DNA of 64,000 bases, taken from the NCBI GenBank assembly GCA_020024265.1, contig JAHHTW010000001.1, forward strand, positions 62,001-126,000, written 5' to 3'. Made by a program: the position numbers and the translations under genes. How positions within the stretch are numbered: the first letter of the stretch is position 1; the number at the start of each line of letters is the position of its first letter. The stretch comes from Anaerotignum sp. (GTDB lineage Bacteria; Bacillota; Clostridia; Lachnospirales; Anaerotignaceae). The notes under the pieces are model-generated. The model was not told the DNA's origin, made no database searches, and was given only the letters and a program-made list of their open reading frames with translations. This document shows, piece by piece, positions 27,322 to 36,648 of this stretch.

Positions 27322-27882
27322 CTACATCAAGCCAAAATCGTCAAACGGATACAACCGCATCCATACACGACCTACAATCTGTTTTTGTTCAACCACACCA
27401 ATGGAAGATCTGCGGCTGTCTGTGCTTGCATTACGATTATCCCCCATCACAAAATAGCTATGCTCCGGCACAGTATACGGATAAAGAACGTTTCCGATCT
27501 CCTTGACATTGTCCTTGATATACGGCTCTGCCATGTATTTTCCATTGATATACAAATCATAAACTCCCGTGTCATTTTTCTTCCAATCAATGACATCGCC
27601 GGGCAGCCCAATCACACGCTTTATGATATTTTCCTGATAAGAGCCTTCACGCATACGGCAGATCACAACATCGCCCCGCCCCATATCATGCAAACGCACT
27701 TCCAATTTATTGATCACCAAAAAATCCCCATGGTGAAAATTGGGCTCCATGGAAGATCCCTTGACATAAATCGTACCAATCAAAAATGCACGACATACGA
27801 TCACCGCCACCAATAGACTGATGATTTGCAGCGCATCAAACAGCCATTTTCTTTTTTTATGCTGTTGTTTTTCTTTTGACAC
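27322..27882 (-). CDS. lepB: Signal peptidase I
   Basis: Membrane serine protease that removes signal peptides from exported proteins. The product is 186 residues with one N-terminal anchor (ALQIISLLVAVIVCRAFLIG), catalytic Ser44 in GSSMEPNFHHGD, and general base Lys88 in NIIKRVIGLPGD. The box E motif GDNRNASTDSR is present. GTG at 27880-27882 is chosen because AAAGGAGG lies 6 bases upstream; the upstream ATG would read through that site. It is separated from rplS by a terminator. Confidence 0.94.
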   Translation of the reverse strand: MSKEKQQHKKRKWLFDALQIISLLVAVIVCRAFLIGTIYVKGSSMEPNFHHGDFLVINKLEVRLHDMGRGDVVICRMREGSYQENIIKRVIGLPGDVIDWKKNDTGVYDLYINGKYMAEPYIKDNVKEIGNVLYPYTVPEHSYFVMGDNRNASTDSRRSSIGVVEQKQIVGRVWMRLYPFDDFGLM

Positions 27883-27952
27883 AAACACCCTCCTTTCCAT
27901 CAAACCAACCTTTTTTCGTCAGGGACAAACACTGTATTTTGTCCTTCACGAA

Positions 27953-27985
27953 AAAAGCCCTGATGAAGCATATCACCAGGACTCA
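27953..27985 (-). terminator. Terminator after rplS
   Basis: An AGTCCTGGTGA/TCATCAGGGCT stem with wobble pairs and a 6-base loop is followed on the minus strand by six T. Confidence 0.75.
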
Positions 27986-27991
27986 CTTTTC

Positions 27992-28336
27992 TTATCTCAA
28001 TACTTCTTTTACCTTTGCTGCCTTACCAACCTTATCTCTCAGGTAGAACAGTTTTGCACGTCTTACAATACCACGTCTTACCACTTCGATACGATCAATT
28101 CTAGGAGAATGTAAAGGCCATGTTCTTTCCACACCAACACCAGAAGCGATACGTCTTACTGTGAAAGTTTCTCTCAAGCCGCCGCCCTGTCTTTTGATGA
28201 CAACGCCTTCAAACATCTGAAGTCTTTCTCTTGTGCCTTCTACAACCTTTGCGTAAACACGAATTGTATCACCTACGTTAAAAGGTGTTACTTCGCTCTT
28301 CAGCTGTTCATTTTCCAGTTCTCTAATAATATCCAT
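27992..28336 (-). CDS. rplS: Ribosomal protein L19
   Basis: Large-subunit protein at the 30S-50S interface, 114 residues. Recognised from [41 protein letters not shown] and the C-terminal [27 protein letters not shown] segment. ATG at 28334-28336 has AAAGGAG upstream; the longer frame to 28375 is not needed. Confidence 0.97.
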   Translation of the reverse strand: MDIIRELENEQLKSEVTPFNVGDTIRVYAKVVEGTRERLQMFEGVVIKRQGGGLRETFTVRRIASGVGVERTWPLHSPRIDRIEVVRRGIVRRAKLFYLRDKVGKAAKVKEVLR

Positions 28337-28412
28337 TTTGTTTTCTCCTTTCTTCCAAGACGTTCTTAACACCATGCTGTGTCATTGGACCGTCCGTTCA
28401 CCAACACGAAAA

Positions 28413-28441
28413 ATAATACCACACTACCGGGTGTTTTGCAA
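28413..28441 (-). promoter_or_regulatory. Promoter for rplS
   Basis: TTGCAA and TATTAT are separated by 17 bases on the minus strand, with an extended TGG before the -10, about 77 bases before rplS. Confidence 0.65.
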
Positions 28442-28485
28442 GTATTTTTCTGTATTTTTTCCCTTTATTTCATACAAAAAACTGC

Positions 28486-30447
28486 TTATTCATCCTCTTT
28501 TTTCGTTGCAAACTGCGCAATAAATGCCATTTCATCCAAAATGGGTATGCCAAGCTCTTTTGCTTTCTTATTTTTGGCAGACATAGAATCCACATCGTTG
28601 TTGATGAGATAATTTGTTTTCTTTGTGACACTACCCGTGACCTTACCACCATTTTCTTCGATATAGGCTGCCAGTTCCTTACGATTTTGGTACTGCGTCA
28701 AATCCCCCGTAATCACAAATGTCAAACCTGCCAGCTTACTCTCTGTAGGAACTTGCTGCGTCTGCATCTGCAAATGCAGCTGCGCAAACACCTCATTGAT
28801 CAGCGCCAAATGGCTGTCATTATGGAAATACTGATAGATGCTATGGGCAATGATTTCACCAAAGCCCTCTATCTCCACAAGCTGCTCCTGCGTTGCTTCC
28901 TGAATTGCCTGCAAATCATAATCAAATGCCTGACACAGCAGCTTTGCATTTCTCAACCCCACATGATTGATGCCCAAAGCATAAATAAAATGGGGCAATG
29001 TGGTATGCTTTGCTTTTTCTATGGATGCCATCAAATTGGCATAGGACTTTTCGCCAAAGCCCTCCATACTCTGGATCTGTGCTTGATGCTCCGACAAACG
29101 GAACAAATCGGGATATTGATTGACAAACCCCTTTTCCAGAAATTTTTTGAGTGTTTCCTCAGAAAGCCCTTCGATATTCATTGCATCACGTGATACAAAA
29201 TGACTGAGCATTTGTACACGCTGTGCCTGACAGCTCGGATTGGTGCAGTACAACGCTGTGCCATCCTTTAAGGAACGTATCTCTGTTTCGCCACCACATA
29301 CAAAGCATTGCTTTGGAATTTCTGCCGTACCTGATTTTGTAAGGTTTTCTGCAATTTGCGGAATGATCATATTTGCCTTATACACACGGATGGTATCCCC
29401 CACACCCAGCGCAAGCTCCTGTAAAATACTGACATTATGCACACTGGCACGGCTGACGGTTGTTCCTTCCAATTCCACAGGATCAAATATTGCAATGGGA
29501 TTCATCAGCCCTGTACGAGAGGTATTCCATTCAATTTCACGCAATGTGGTTTCTGCCGTTTCATCTGCCCATTTGAAGGCAATGGAGTCTTTGGGGAATT
29601 TTGCAGTCCGCCCCAGACTCTTGCTGTAAGAAATGCTGTCATATGTCAACACCAGCCCATCCGATGCAATATCATTTGCTGTGATACGACTACGGAAATA
29701 CTCCAAAGCATCCAATACCGTATCCTTTGTGACTACCTTGGATTCCACCACATCGAATCCAAGACTTTTCAGCCACTGCATATTTTCTGCCTTGCTGTCA
29801 GACAATGCTTTCCCTTCTGCATGCACCAATGTAAATGCAATGAGCTGCACTCTGCGTCTTGCCGCAACCGCACTATCCAGCTGACGCACCGTACCGCTGC
29901 ATAGGTTGCGTGGATTTTTATAGGCATCTCCTTCACCCAATTCTTCATTGATGCGCATAAATTCGGAATATGAAATGACACCTTCTCCACGCAGCACCAA
30001 TTCCCCTGGAAAGGAAATCTGTAATGGCAGATTGGCAAATACCTTTGCATTATGTGTCACATCCTCGCCAATCTCACCATTTCCTCTTGTAATTGCCTGT
30101 ACCAATACACCATCACGATAGGTCAGTACAATGGTCAGTCCATCCAGCTTCCAAGAAAGAATCCCCTTCTGCTCATCCAAAAAGCTCTGTAATTTTTCCG
30201 GCTCCTTTGTTTTGTCCAAAGAAAGGATGGGGCTATCATGACGCACTTTCTCCAAATTGCTCAGCACCGTATAACCAACCTTCTGTGTGGGACTGTCAGA
30301 AAGTACCACACCGCTTGTCTGTTCCAACTGCTGCAATTCGTCATACAGTCGATCGTATTCCAAATTGGACATCATTTCCCGATCCTCTTGGTAGTATGCC
30401 TTTGCTGCTTGACGCAGCAATGCAATCAATTCTTTCATCCGCTCCAT
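28486..30447 (-). CDS. ligA: NAD-dependent DNA ligase LigA
   Basis: Seals nicks in replication and repair using NAD. The 653-residue product has the adenylation Ia/N domain, the active-site lysine in SWKLDGLTIVL near residue 103, an OB fold, the Cys4 zinc finger (CFVCGGE and CTNPSC), four helix-hairpin-helix units (GFGEKSYANL, VEIEGFGEIIAHSI) and a C-terminal BRCT domain (GLTFVITGDLTQYQNRKELA). ATG at 30447 fits the MER-KEL start of the family. An ATG three codons upstream sits only 2 bases from AGGAG and is less likely. pcrA lies 21 bases upstream. Confidence 0.95.
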   Translation of the reverse strand: MERMKELIALLRQAAKAYYQEDREMMSNLEYDRLYDELQQLEQTSGVVLSDSPTQKVGYTVLSNLEKVRHDSPILSLDKTKEPEKLQSFLDEQKGILSWKLDGLTIVLTYRDGVLVQAITRGNGEIGEDVTHNAKVFANLPLQISFPGELVLRGEGVISYSEFMRINEELGEGDAYKNPRNLCSGTVRQLDSAVAARRRVQLIAFTLVHAEGKALSDSKAENMQWLKSLGFDVVESKVVTKDTVLDALEYFRSRITANDIASDGLVLTYDSISYSKSLGRTAKFPKDSIAFKWADETAETTLREIEWNTSRTGLMNPIAIFDPVELEGTTVSRASVHNVSILQELALGVGDTIRVYKANMIIPQIAENLTKSGTAEIPKQCFVCGGETEIRSLKDGTALYCTNPSCQAQRVQMLSHFVSRDAMNIEGLSEETLKKFLEKGFVNQYPDLFRLSEHQAQIQSMEGFGEKSYANLMASIEKAKHTTLPHFIYALGINHVGLRNAKLLCQAFDYDLQAIQEATQEQLVEIEGFGEIIAHSIYQYFHNDSHLALINEVFAQLHLQMQTQQVPTESKLAGLTFVITGDLTQYQNRKELAAYIEENGGKVTGSVTKKTNYLINNDVDSMSAKNKKAKELGIPILDEMAFIAQFATKKEDE

Positions 30448-30468
30448 AGTCTGCATCTCTCCTGTGGC

Positions 30469-32700
30469 TTATTCACTCACTTTAATCAACTTGGACAGCT
30501 TTGCCATAAACTTTTTTGTACCCTTTGTACCAAAGTATACTTCTATTTCATAGTCCGCACCCGCATTTGTAATGGATTTGACCTCGCCAATGCCATACTT
30601 TGGTGCACGCACCTGATCTCCCACCTGATAATTGAGTACAAAATCCTTTGGCGCAGGAAATTCCTTCTTCGCCGGCTCTCCCAGAGGGCTTTGTCTGCGT
30701 GTGGTAATTGGTGCAATTTTCATACTGTTGCGTCTTGCATATGCCAGCGCACGTTCCGAAATCTGTCTGGTCGGCAGATCCACCAATTCTTCCGGAATTT
30801 CCTTCAAGAAACGGGAGGGGGCATTGTGCTGTGTCAATCCATGCTGCATGCGGGTATTGGCATGTGTCAAATACAGCACCTCCTTTGCACGTGTAATCCC
30901 TACATAGCACAGACGTCTTTCTTCTTCAATATCCTTCTCTGTGCCAAACATCACAGCACGATAGCCGGGGAAAATCGTTTCCTCCATACCAATCATAAAT
31001 ACATAAGGGAACTCCAAGCCCTTTGCACTATGCAGTGTCATCAATACCACGCTTTCATCATGCTCAGCGTAGCCATCAATATCTGCCACAAGTGCAACCT
31101 CCTCCAAAAAGCCGGATAATGTGGCTTCTGGATTATTTTTGCTGTACTCTGCCGCTTTATTGATAAATTCCCCAATATTCTCGATACGATTCAGCGCTTC
31201 ATCTGTACCGTCATTCAAAAGCAGCTGCAAATAACCGGAACGCTTTGCCACTGCATCAATCAGTTCTGCCGGTGTCATGGCTTCATAGTCCCTACGCAAG
31301 CCCTCAAACAAATCATAAAATTCTTGGAATTTCTTCGCTCTGGTCTTTAATTCCGGCATTTCGTCCAAGTGCTTCAAGGCTTCGTACAGCCCCATATTGT
31401 GGTTTCGTGCATAGCTTTCCACTTTTTCCAATGAGGTATCACCCAACCCTCGCTTTGGCACATTGATGATTCTGCGTAAAGCAATGGTATCTGCCGGATT
31501 TTCCAACACCTTTAGATAAGATAAAATATCTCGGATTTCTTTTCTTTCATAAAAACGCACACCGCCAAACAGACGATAAGGAATATTTTTTCTCACCAGC
31601 CAATCCTCCACCGTACGGGACTGTGCATTGGTGCGATACAGGACTGCAAACTGATTGTATGGCACGCCCTGTGCATGCAGCTGCTCCATCTGCTCTGTCA
31701 CATAGCGGGATTCGTCCGATTCGCTGTTTGCCTGATAAATATGGATGATGCTTCCACTATCATTTTCTGTCCAAAGCGCTTTTTCCTTTCTGGTTATATT
31801 ATGTTGAATGACTGCATTGGCTGCATCCAGAATTTTCTTCGTGGAACGGTAATTCTGCTCCAATTTTACCACACAGGTATTCGGAAAATCTTTTTCAAAT
31901 TCCAGAATATTGCGGATATTGGCACCACGCCAGCCATAAATACTTTGGTCATCGTCACCAACTACACATAAATTTTGGTATTTTGCTGCCAGCATACGTA
32001 CCAATTCATACTGTGAGGTATTGGTATCCTGATATTCGTCTACCATAATATAACGGAAGCGTTCCTGATATCGATCCAAAACCTCCGGATGCTGACGAAA
32101 GAGGAGTACGGTTTTATAAATCAAGTCATCAAAATCTAATGCATGATTCTCTTTGAGCAGTGTTTGATACAGCTGATATACCTTTGCCAGTCTTTGGGAT
32201 TTGAGATCCAAGGGATCTACCGTTTTACTGAAATCTTCCCAGCTTACCATTTCTTCTTTCTGATTGCTAATCAATGAAAGTGCGGTACGCACAGAAAAAT
32301 GCTTGTCAATGGGACTTAAATTCAAACGCTTGAATACTTCTTTCATCAGCTTTTCCTGATCGTCCCCATCATAGATGGAAAACTGTGTTTCAAAATCCAA
32401 AAAACCGATTTCTCTACGTAATATACGTACACAGGTTGCATGGAACGTACTGATCCAAATATCCTCTGCACCCTCGCCTACCAGCTTATTGACACGCTCA
32501 CGCATTTCTTTTGCTGCTTTATTGGTAAATGTGATGGCAAGAATATTCCATGGCTTTACCCCAATATCCAAAAGATGTGCGATGCGTACCGTCAAAGCGC
32601 CTGTTTTGCCGCTTCCTGCACCTGCCAAAACCAATACAGGACCTTCTGTCTGCATCACTGCCCTTTGCTGCATTTGATTTAACTGTTCCAATCCAATCAT
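30469..32700 (-). CDS. pcrA: ATP-dependent DNA helicase PcrA/UvrD
   Basis: Superfamily 1 3'-5' helicase for nucleotide excision repair, rolling-circle replication and removal of RecA filaments. The 743-residue product has motif Q/I (QQRAVMQ, GAGSGKTGALTVRI), motif II VDEYQDTN, motif III GDDDQSIYGWRGA, motif IV ENYRST, motif V TLHSAKGLEF and motif VI VGITRAK. The C-terminal DVRAPKYGIGEV-like Tudor segment (QVGDQVRAPKYGIGEVKSI) binds RNA polymerase in PcrA. ATG at 32698-32700 has AAAAGGAG upstream. Operon with ligA, as is usual. Confidence 0.97.
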   Translation of the reverse strand: MIGLEQLNQMQQRAVMQTEGPVLVLAGAGSGKTGALTVRIAHLLDIGVKPWNILAITFTNKAAKEMRERVNKLVGEGAEDIWISTFHATCVRILRREIGFLDFETQFSIYDGDDQEKLMKEVFKRLNLSPIDKHFSVRTALSLISNQKEEMVSWEDFSKTVDPLDLKSQRLAKVYQLYQTLLKENHALDFDDLIYKTVLLFRQHPEVLDRYQERFRYIMVDEYQDTNTSQYELVRMLAAKYQNLCVVGDDDQSIYGWRGANIRNILEFEKDFPNTCVVKLEQNYRSTKKILDAANAVIQHNITRKEKALWTENDSGSIIHIYQANSESDESRYVTEQMEQLHAQGVPYNQFAVLYRTNAQSRTVEDWLVRKNIPYRLFGGVRFYERKEIRDILSYLKVLENPADTIALRRIINVPKRGLGDTSLEKVESYARNHNMGLYEALKHLDEMPELKTRAKKFQEFYDLFEGLRRDYEAMTPAELIDAVAKRSGYLQLLLNDGTDEALNRIENIGEFINKAAEYSKNNPEATLSGFLEEVALVADIDGYAEHDESVVLMTLHSAKGLEFPYVFMIGMEETIFPGYRAVMFGTEKDIEEERRLCYVGITRAKEVLYLTHANTRMQHGLTQHNAPSRFLKEIPEELVDLPTRQISERALAYARRNSMKIAPITTRRQSPLGEPAKKEFPAPKDFVLNYQVGDQVRAPKYGIGEVKSITNAGADYEIEVYFGTKGTKKFMAKLSKLIKVSE

Positions 32701-32735
32701 GATTCTACTCCTTTTCTCATTTTTGTGTAAACAAA

Positions 32736-32775
32736 AAGAAAGCGGCATAAGATATGCCGGCTTCCTGCTATTTTT
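32736..32775 (-). terminator. Terminator after the TrpR-like gene
   Basis: A GAAGCCGGCATA/TATGCCGCTTTC stem with short loop is followed by TTTTTG on the minus strand, before pcrA. Confidence 0.75.
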
Positions 32776-32785
32776 GATTGCGTTC

Positions 32786-33106
32786 TTACGAATTTTCGTC
32801 TTTGCTCTGCTGTTTATACTTTTCTTTGACACGGTCTATGGCAAGTCTATAGCCGTCTGTACCATAATGCAAACAGCGGTTGACACGGCTGATGGTGGCT
32901 GTAGAAGCACCTGTCTGCTTTGCAATCTCCACATACGTACATTTTTCATCAAGCATTGCTGCCACTTCCATACGCTGTGCGATTGCCTGTATCTCATTGA
33001 CGGTACACAGATCCTCAAACAACTGATAGCACTCATCCACCGTTTCCATACAAAGAATGCATTGAAAGAGCTTGTCTGTCAATTCATTTTTGATTTTCTT
33101 ATTCAT
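32786..33106 (-). CDS. YerC/YecD-type TrpR-like regulator
   Basis: All-helical DNA-binding protein of 106 residues from the YerC/YecD family of TrpR-like repressors. The helix-turn-helix is TYVEIAKQTGASTATISRVN, after AIAQRMEVAAMLDEK. Family members sit next to pcrA-ligA or pur genes in many Firmicutes, but the effector is unknown. AAAGGTGG precedes the ATG. Its promoter lies in an AT-rich leader. Confidence 0.9.
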   Translation of the reverse strand: MNKKIKNELTDKLFQCILCMETVDECYQLFEDLCTVNEIQAIAQRMEVAAMLDEKCTYVEIAKQTGASTATISRVNRCLHYGTDGYRLAIDRVKEKYKQQSKDENS

Positions 33107-33141
33107 ATCCGCAGGCCACCTTTACTTTCGATTCTATTTAT

Positions 33142-33170
33142 ATATTAGCATTCTAAAGTGTTAAAGTAAA
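33142..33170 (-). promoter_or_regulatory. Promoter for the TrpR-like gene
   Basis: TTTACT and TAATAT are 17 bases apart on the minus strand. The spacer contains TTAACACTTTAG, which partly repeats the sequence around the -35 and could be an autoregulatory site. Confidence 0.45.
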
Positions 33171-33302
33171 GTTTTTTTTGTATTCTGGCAATACTGCACA
33201 ATATCAAAGATCAACAACAATCTTCTTTTGGTTTATTCCCTTTTTGCATTTTGACACAAACCCGCTTTCTTTTGGAAACCGACAGCAAAAGAAAACACTG
33301 CT

Positions 33303-34019
33303 TCATTGATTGCGCTTGAGTGCAGAAAGTAACCTCTGTGTATCTGTATTGCATATGAGTTTTTTGGGGAATGCCACTTTTTCGAGCAATGCTTTTGCAA
33401 ATGGTAATTCACCAATCCCTGTATAAAAATGTGCATCCGATCCGACAACAATCGGCACTTGCAGTTTTTTACACAACTGAAGCATTTTTTCTACATTTTC
33501 CGCACTGCCATCTCGAAAACCACCCGGAATGAGGGATGCATTATTGACCTCCAAAAGTGTACCTGTATCTTTCGCCTGACGTACCACAGCTTCATAGTCC
33601 AATGGATATCTGGGATCTCCCGGATGCCCTAATATATCCACAAACGGATTTTCCATCACACGCAGACATGCTTTTGTGTTTTCTTCCCGGCTTCCCGGCT
33701 TGATGCAAGGAACATGCAAACTGGCTATGGCAAGATCCAGTCTGGAAAGCACTTTATCATCCATATCCACATGACCGTCAAAATCCAAAATATTCAATTC
33801 AATGCCACAAAGCACACGTACTCCATGCAGCTTTTTGGGAATGACATGCAGATTGGCAAAATAAGCATGACATGTGGTATGTGCCATCATCGGCGCATGG
33901 TCTGTAATCGCAAGACTTTCCAGACCAATCCTTGCCGCCTGACGTACATTTTCATCCAAAGTACTATAAGCATGCCCACTGGCAATCGTGTGGGTATGGG
34001 TATCTATTTTGAATCTCAT
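33303..34019 (-). CDS. PHP-domain metal-dependent hydrolase (YcdX-like)
   Basis: Protein of 238 residues of the PHP superfamily, which uses a trinuclear metal site for phosphoester hydrolysis. Metal ligands are visible in DTHTHT (His8, His10), ITDHAPMM, CGIELNIL, SLHVP, LGHPGDPRYP and GSDAHF. This places it with YcdX-like phosphatases rather than histidinol phosphatase. AGGAG lies 9 bases before the ATG. It is transcribed apart from the TrpR-like gene and is divergent from the helicase. Substrate unknown. Confidence 0.9.
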   Translation of the reverse strand: MRFKIDTHTHTIASGHAYSTLDENVRQAARIGLESLAITDHAPMMAHTTCHAYFANLHVIPKKLHGVRVLCGIELNILDFDGHVDMDDKVLSRLDLAIASLHVPCIKPGSREENTKACLRVMENPFVDILGHPGDPRYPLDYEAVVRQAKDTGTLLEVNNASLIPGGFRDGSAENVEKMLQLCKKLQVPIVVGSDAHFYTGIGELPFAKALLEKVAFPKKLICNTDTQRLLSALKRNQ

Positions 34020-34071
34020 CTCACTGCGCTCCTGTTCTTAAGGTAACATCTGAAAAGTATACTTTTTTGAC

Positions 34072-34100
34072 TTGATACGAACATTTCTTTTTTCTATCAT
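34072..34100 (+). promoter_or_regulatory. Distal promoter of the DEAD-box helicase gene
   Basis: TTGATA and TATCAT with a 17-base spacer give a leader of roughly 250 bases. Confidence 0.55.
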
Positions 34101-34173
34101 ACCATTTTTATAGAAAAAAAGAAAGCAGATTATACAATGGTATTCCAATATATGGAAAGCAGTAATTTTTCCC

Positions 34174-34202
34174 TTGTTTTTTGGATCAAATACTGGTATA
34201 CT
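34174..34202 (+). promoter_or_regulatory. Proximal promoter of the DEAD-box helicase gene
   Basis: TTGTTT and TATACT with a 17-base spacer and a TGG before the -10 give a leader of about 150 bases. Confidence 0.6.
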
Positions 34203-34270
34203 AATAGTCTACGGTTTTTAGAGGTATGCTTTACACGGGAAGAAAAAAATTGCCAAAGCATATCATCGAA

Positions 34271-34318
34271 GCCGAAAGAAAACAGTAATTTTTCTCATTT
34301 CCCTATGTTTTCTTCGGC
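34271..34318 (+). promoter_or_regulatory. Leader hairpin of the DEAD-box helicase mRNA
   Basis: GCCGAAAGAAAACA and TGTTTTCTTCGGC pair over 13 bp with one bulged A and a 21-base loop. It lies 40 bases before the start codon, inside the 339-base gene-free leader (34020-34358). No T tract follows, so it is not an ordinary terminator. A role in cold- or helicase-dependent control is inferred. Confidence 0.5.
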
Positions 34319-34358
34319 TGATTTGACAAAGAAACATGGAGAGAAAGGAATCATACAC

Positions 34359-35984
34359 ATGGAACACTTGAGATTTGAAGAAATGAATTTATCCCCTGAG
34401 ATTTGTCAGGCTGTATTGGATATGGGCTTTGAAGAAGCAACCCCCATACAGTCACAGGCAATTCCTTTGGTACGTGAAGGCAAGGATATTATCGGCCAAT
34501 CCCAGACTGGTACCGGAAAAACCGCTGCTTTTGGTATCCCCTGCTTAGAACGGATACAGCCGGATGACCGCCGTTTGCAGGCGCTTATTCTCTGCCCCAC
34601 AAGAGAGCTTGCCATTCAGGTAAGCGAAGAATTTCGCAAGCTCTTAAAATACAAAGACAACATTCGTGTCGTGCCCATTTATGGCGGGCAGCCCATTGAC
34701 AGACAGATTTTGGCACTGAAAAAAGGCGCTCAGGTTGTTATTGGGACACCCGGACGTGTCATGGATCATATGCGCCGCCGTACATTGAAAATGGATACTG
34801 TACAAATGATGATTTTAGACGAAGCAGACGAAATGTTAGACATGGGCTTTCGTGAGGATATTGAAACCATTCTTGTGAAAATTCCGAAGGAACACCAAAC
34901 ATTACTCTTTTCTGCAACTCTTTCCCCTGAGATTTTAGACATCACAAAGCGTTTTCAAAAAGATCCCGAATTTATCAAAATCGTTCGTAAAGAACTGACT
35001 GTGCCAAATATTGAACAATATTATTTTGATGTGCGTGAAAAGACAAAGCTGGAAGCACTGACACGTATCATTGATATTTATATGCCCAATCTTGCAATGG
35101 TATTTTGTAATACCAAAAAGCGTGTCGATGATTTGGTAGAACTTTTGCAGGGACGTGGTTACTTTGCAGAAGGCCTGCATGGTGATCTCAAGCAGGCTCA
35201 GCGTGATAAGGTCATGCAGAAATTCCGTAATGGCACCATTGAAATTCTGGTTGCAACAGACGTTGCTGCAAGGGGCATTGATGTTGACGACATTGATATT
35301 GTATGCAATTATGATGTACCACAGGATGAAGAATACTACGTACACCGTATTGGCAGAACGGGGCGTGCAGGCAGAAAAGGCAAAGCCTTTACATTTTGTG
35401 TTGGGAAAGAAATCTATAAACTGCGTGACATCATGCGTTATACCAAAACGAAAATCGTACAGCAAAAATTGCCCACACTCAGCGATGTAGAAGAAATTAA
35501 GACAAATATTTTCTTGGAAAAACTAAAGGATCAAATACAGGAAGGATACTTAACAAAATACATCAATCTGGTAGAGCGCCTGATTGAAGAAGAATACGAC
35601 GCAATAGATATTGCCGCAGCCCTGCTCAAGCACAATTTGGCTGATGTGCGTACAGATGACATGGATGCACTGGATGATATCAACTGCAACGAAACCGACA
35701 ACTATGGCGGGGACGGAGAATCTATGGTACGTTTATTCCTCAGCGCAGGCAAGAAAAGCAAAATTCGTGCAAAGGACATTGTAGGTGCAATTGCCAATGA
35801 AGTTGGTATTCCGGGCAAAGCCCTTGGTTCCATTGACCTATTCGATGACTACACATTCCTTGACGTACCCAGAGAATATGTCAAAGACATACTATATGGT
35901 ATGAAGCATACAAAAATCAAAAACAAACGTGTGCATATTGAAGTAGCAAAAAAAGACAAGAGCAAAAAAAAGAGAGCATACTAA
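34359..35984 (+). CDS. DEAD-box RNA helicase (CshA/DbpA-like)
   Basis: ATP-dependent RNA helicase of 541 residues. The Q motif is GFEEATPIQSQ, motif I SQTGTGKT, motif II DEAD (in MILDEADEML), motif III SATL, and motif VI HRIGRTGRAGR. After the RecA-like domains comes a helical linker and a C-terminal DbpA-type RNA-binding domain (VRLFLSAGKKSKIRAKDIVG, ending in a Lys-rich KKDKSKKKRAY tail), which in relatives targets 23S rRNA. ATG at 34359 is chosen with AAAGGA about 9 bases upstream. The frame is open for 74 more codons upstream, but that stretch is promoter and leader. Confidence 0.93.
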   Translation: MEHLRFEEMNLSPEICQAVLDMGFEEATPIQSQAIPLVREGKDIIGQSQTGTGKTAAFGIPCLERIQPDDRRLQALILCPTRELAIQVSEEFRKLLKYKDNIRVVPIYGGQPIDRQILALKKGAQVVIGTPGRVMDHMRRRTLKMDTVQMMILDEADEMLDMGFREDIETILVKIPKEHQTLLFSATLSPEILDITKRFQKDPEFIKIVRKELTVPNIEQYYFDVREKTKLEALTRIIDIYMPNLAMVFCNTKKRVDDLVELLQGRGYFAEGLHGDLKQAQRDKVMQKFRNGTIEILVATDVAARGIDVDDIDIVCNYDVPQDEEYYVHRIGRTGRAGRKGKAFTFCVGKEIYKLRDIMRYTKTKIVQQKLPTLSDVEEIKTNIFLEKLKDQIQEGYLTKYINLVERLIEEEYDAIDIAAALLKHNLADVRTDDMDALDDINCNETDNYGGDGESMVRLFLSAGKKSKIRAKDIVGAIANEVGIPGKALGSIDLFDDYTFLDVPREYVKDILYGMKHTKIKNKRVHIEVAKKDKSKKKRAY

Positions 35985-36021
35985 GAATTTACTTTCAAAG
36001 TCATAAGATTAGCGGATATAA

Positions 36022-36060
36022 AAAAGATACGCTTTATCCACAAGATAAGGCGTATCTTTT
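36022..36060 (+). terminator. Terminator after the DEAD-box gene
   Basis: An AAAGATACGC/GCGTATCTTT stem with inner TTTATC/GATAAG pairing is followed by a seven-base T run. Confidence 0.88.
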
Positions 36061-36142
36061 TTTGTTTATCCACAGAAATGATTTTTTTATCCCCACAAGC
36101 ATGTAAAATTTCTGATTTGGTTTTTCTTTGACAGATACAAAA

Positions 36143-36170
36143 AAGAGGCATTGCTTTTGCAATGCCTCTT
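36143..36170 (-). terminator. Terminator after rplL
   Basis: A perfect 12-bp stem AAGAGGCATTGC/GCAATGCCTCTT with a 4-base loop is followed by six T on the minus strand. Confidence 0.92.
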
Positions 36171-36187
36171 GGAATATTTGACAAATC

Positions 36188-36565
36188 TTACTTCAGTGTA
36201 ACCTTTGCGCCAACTTCTTCCAGTTTTGCTTTGATGCTTTCTGCTTCTTCTTTGGAAGCCTGTTCTTTCAGCATCTTAGGAGCGCCGTCAACTACTTCTT
36301 TTGCTTCCTTCAGACCCAGACCTGTTACTTCACGAACAGCCTTGATTACTTTGATCTTTTCAGAACCAACTTCTGTCAGTTCAACGTCGAATTCTGTCTT
36401 TTCTTCAGCTGCGCCACCTGCTGCTGCGCCACCTGCTACAACTGCAACACCTGCTGCTGCGGATACGCCGAATTCTTCTTCTGCTGCTTTTACCAGATCA
36501 TTCAGTTCCAGTACTGTCAATTCTTTTACTGCTGCAATGATTTCTTCGATTGTCAATTTTGCCAT
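36188..36565 (-). CDS. rplL: Ribosomal protein L7/L12
   Basis: Stalk protein of 125 residues that recruits translation factors. The N-terminal dimerisation helix region ([20 protein letters not shown]), an Ala/Gly-rich hinge and the globular domain with [18 protein letters not shown] and [17 protein letters not shown] are clear. ATG at 36565 has GGAGGTG upstream. Confidence 0.98.
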   Translation of the reverse strand: MAKLTIEEIIAAVKELTVLELNDLVKAAEEEFGVSAAAGVAVVAGGAAAGGAAEEKTEFDVELTEVGSEKIKVIKAVREVTGLGLKEAKEVVDGAPKMLKEQASKEEAESIKAKLEEVGAKVTLK

Positions 36566-36615
36566 TTTAAGCACCTCCGATAATATATGTGTGATTTTGT
36601 TTCTGATTGTTATGC

Positions 36616-36637
36616 GTCAGCCATTTTTTCAGCTGAC
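36616..36637 (-). promoter_or_regulatory. Hairpin between rplJ and rplL
   Basis: A GTCAGC/GCTGAC stem with a 10-base loop lies in the 83-base gap ahead of rplL. It probably affects the higher L7/L12 yield needed for four to six copies per ribosome; this is inference. Confidence 0.4.
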
Positions 36638-36648
36638 ATTTGGCAGAA

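Noticed and set aside
34137..34358. N-terminal extension of the DEAD-box helicase
   Set aside because: The frame is open but covers a promoter and a hairpin; the family start MEHLRFEEMNL with an upstream AAAGGA fits better. Kept as a caveat in the findings.
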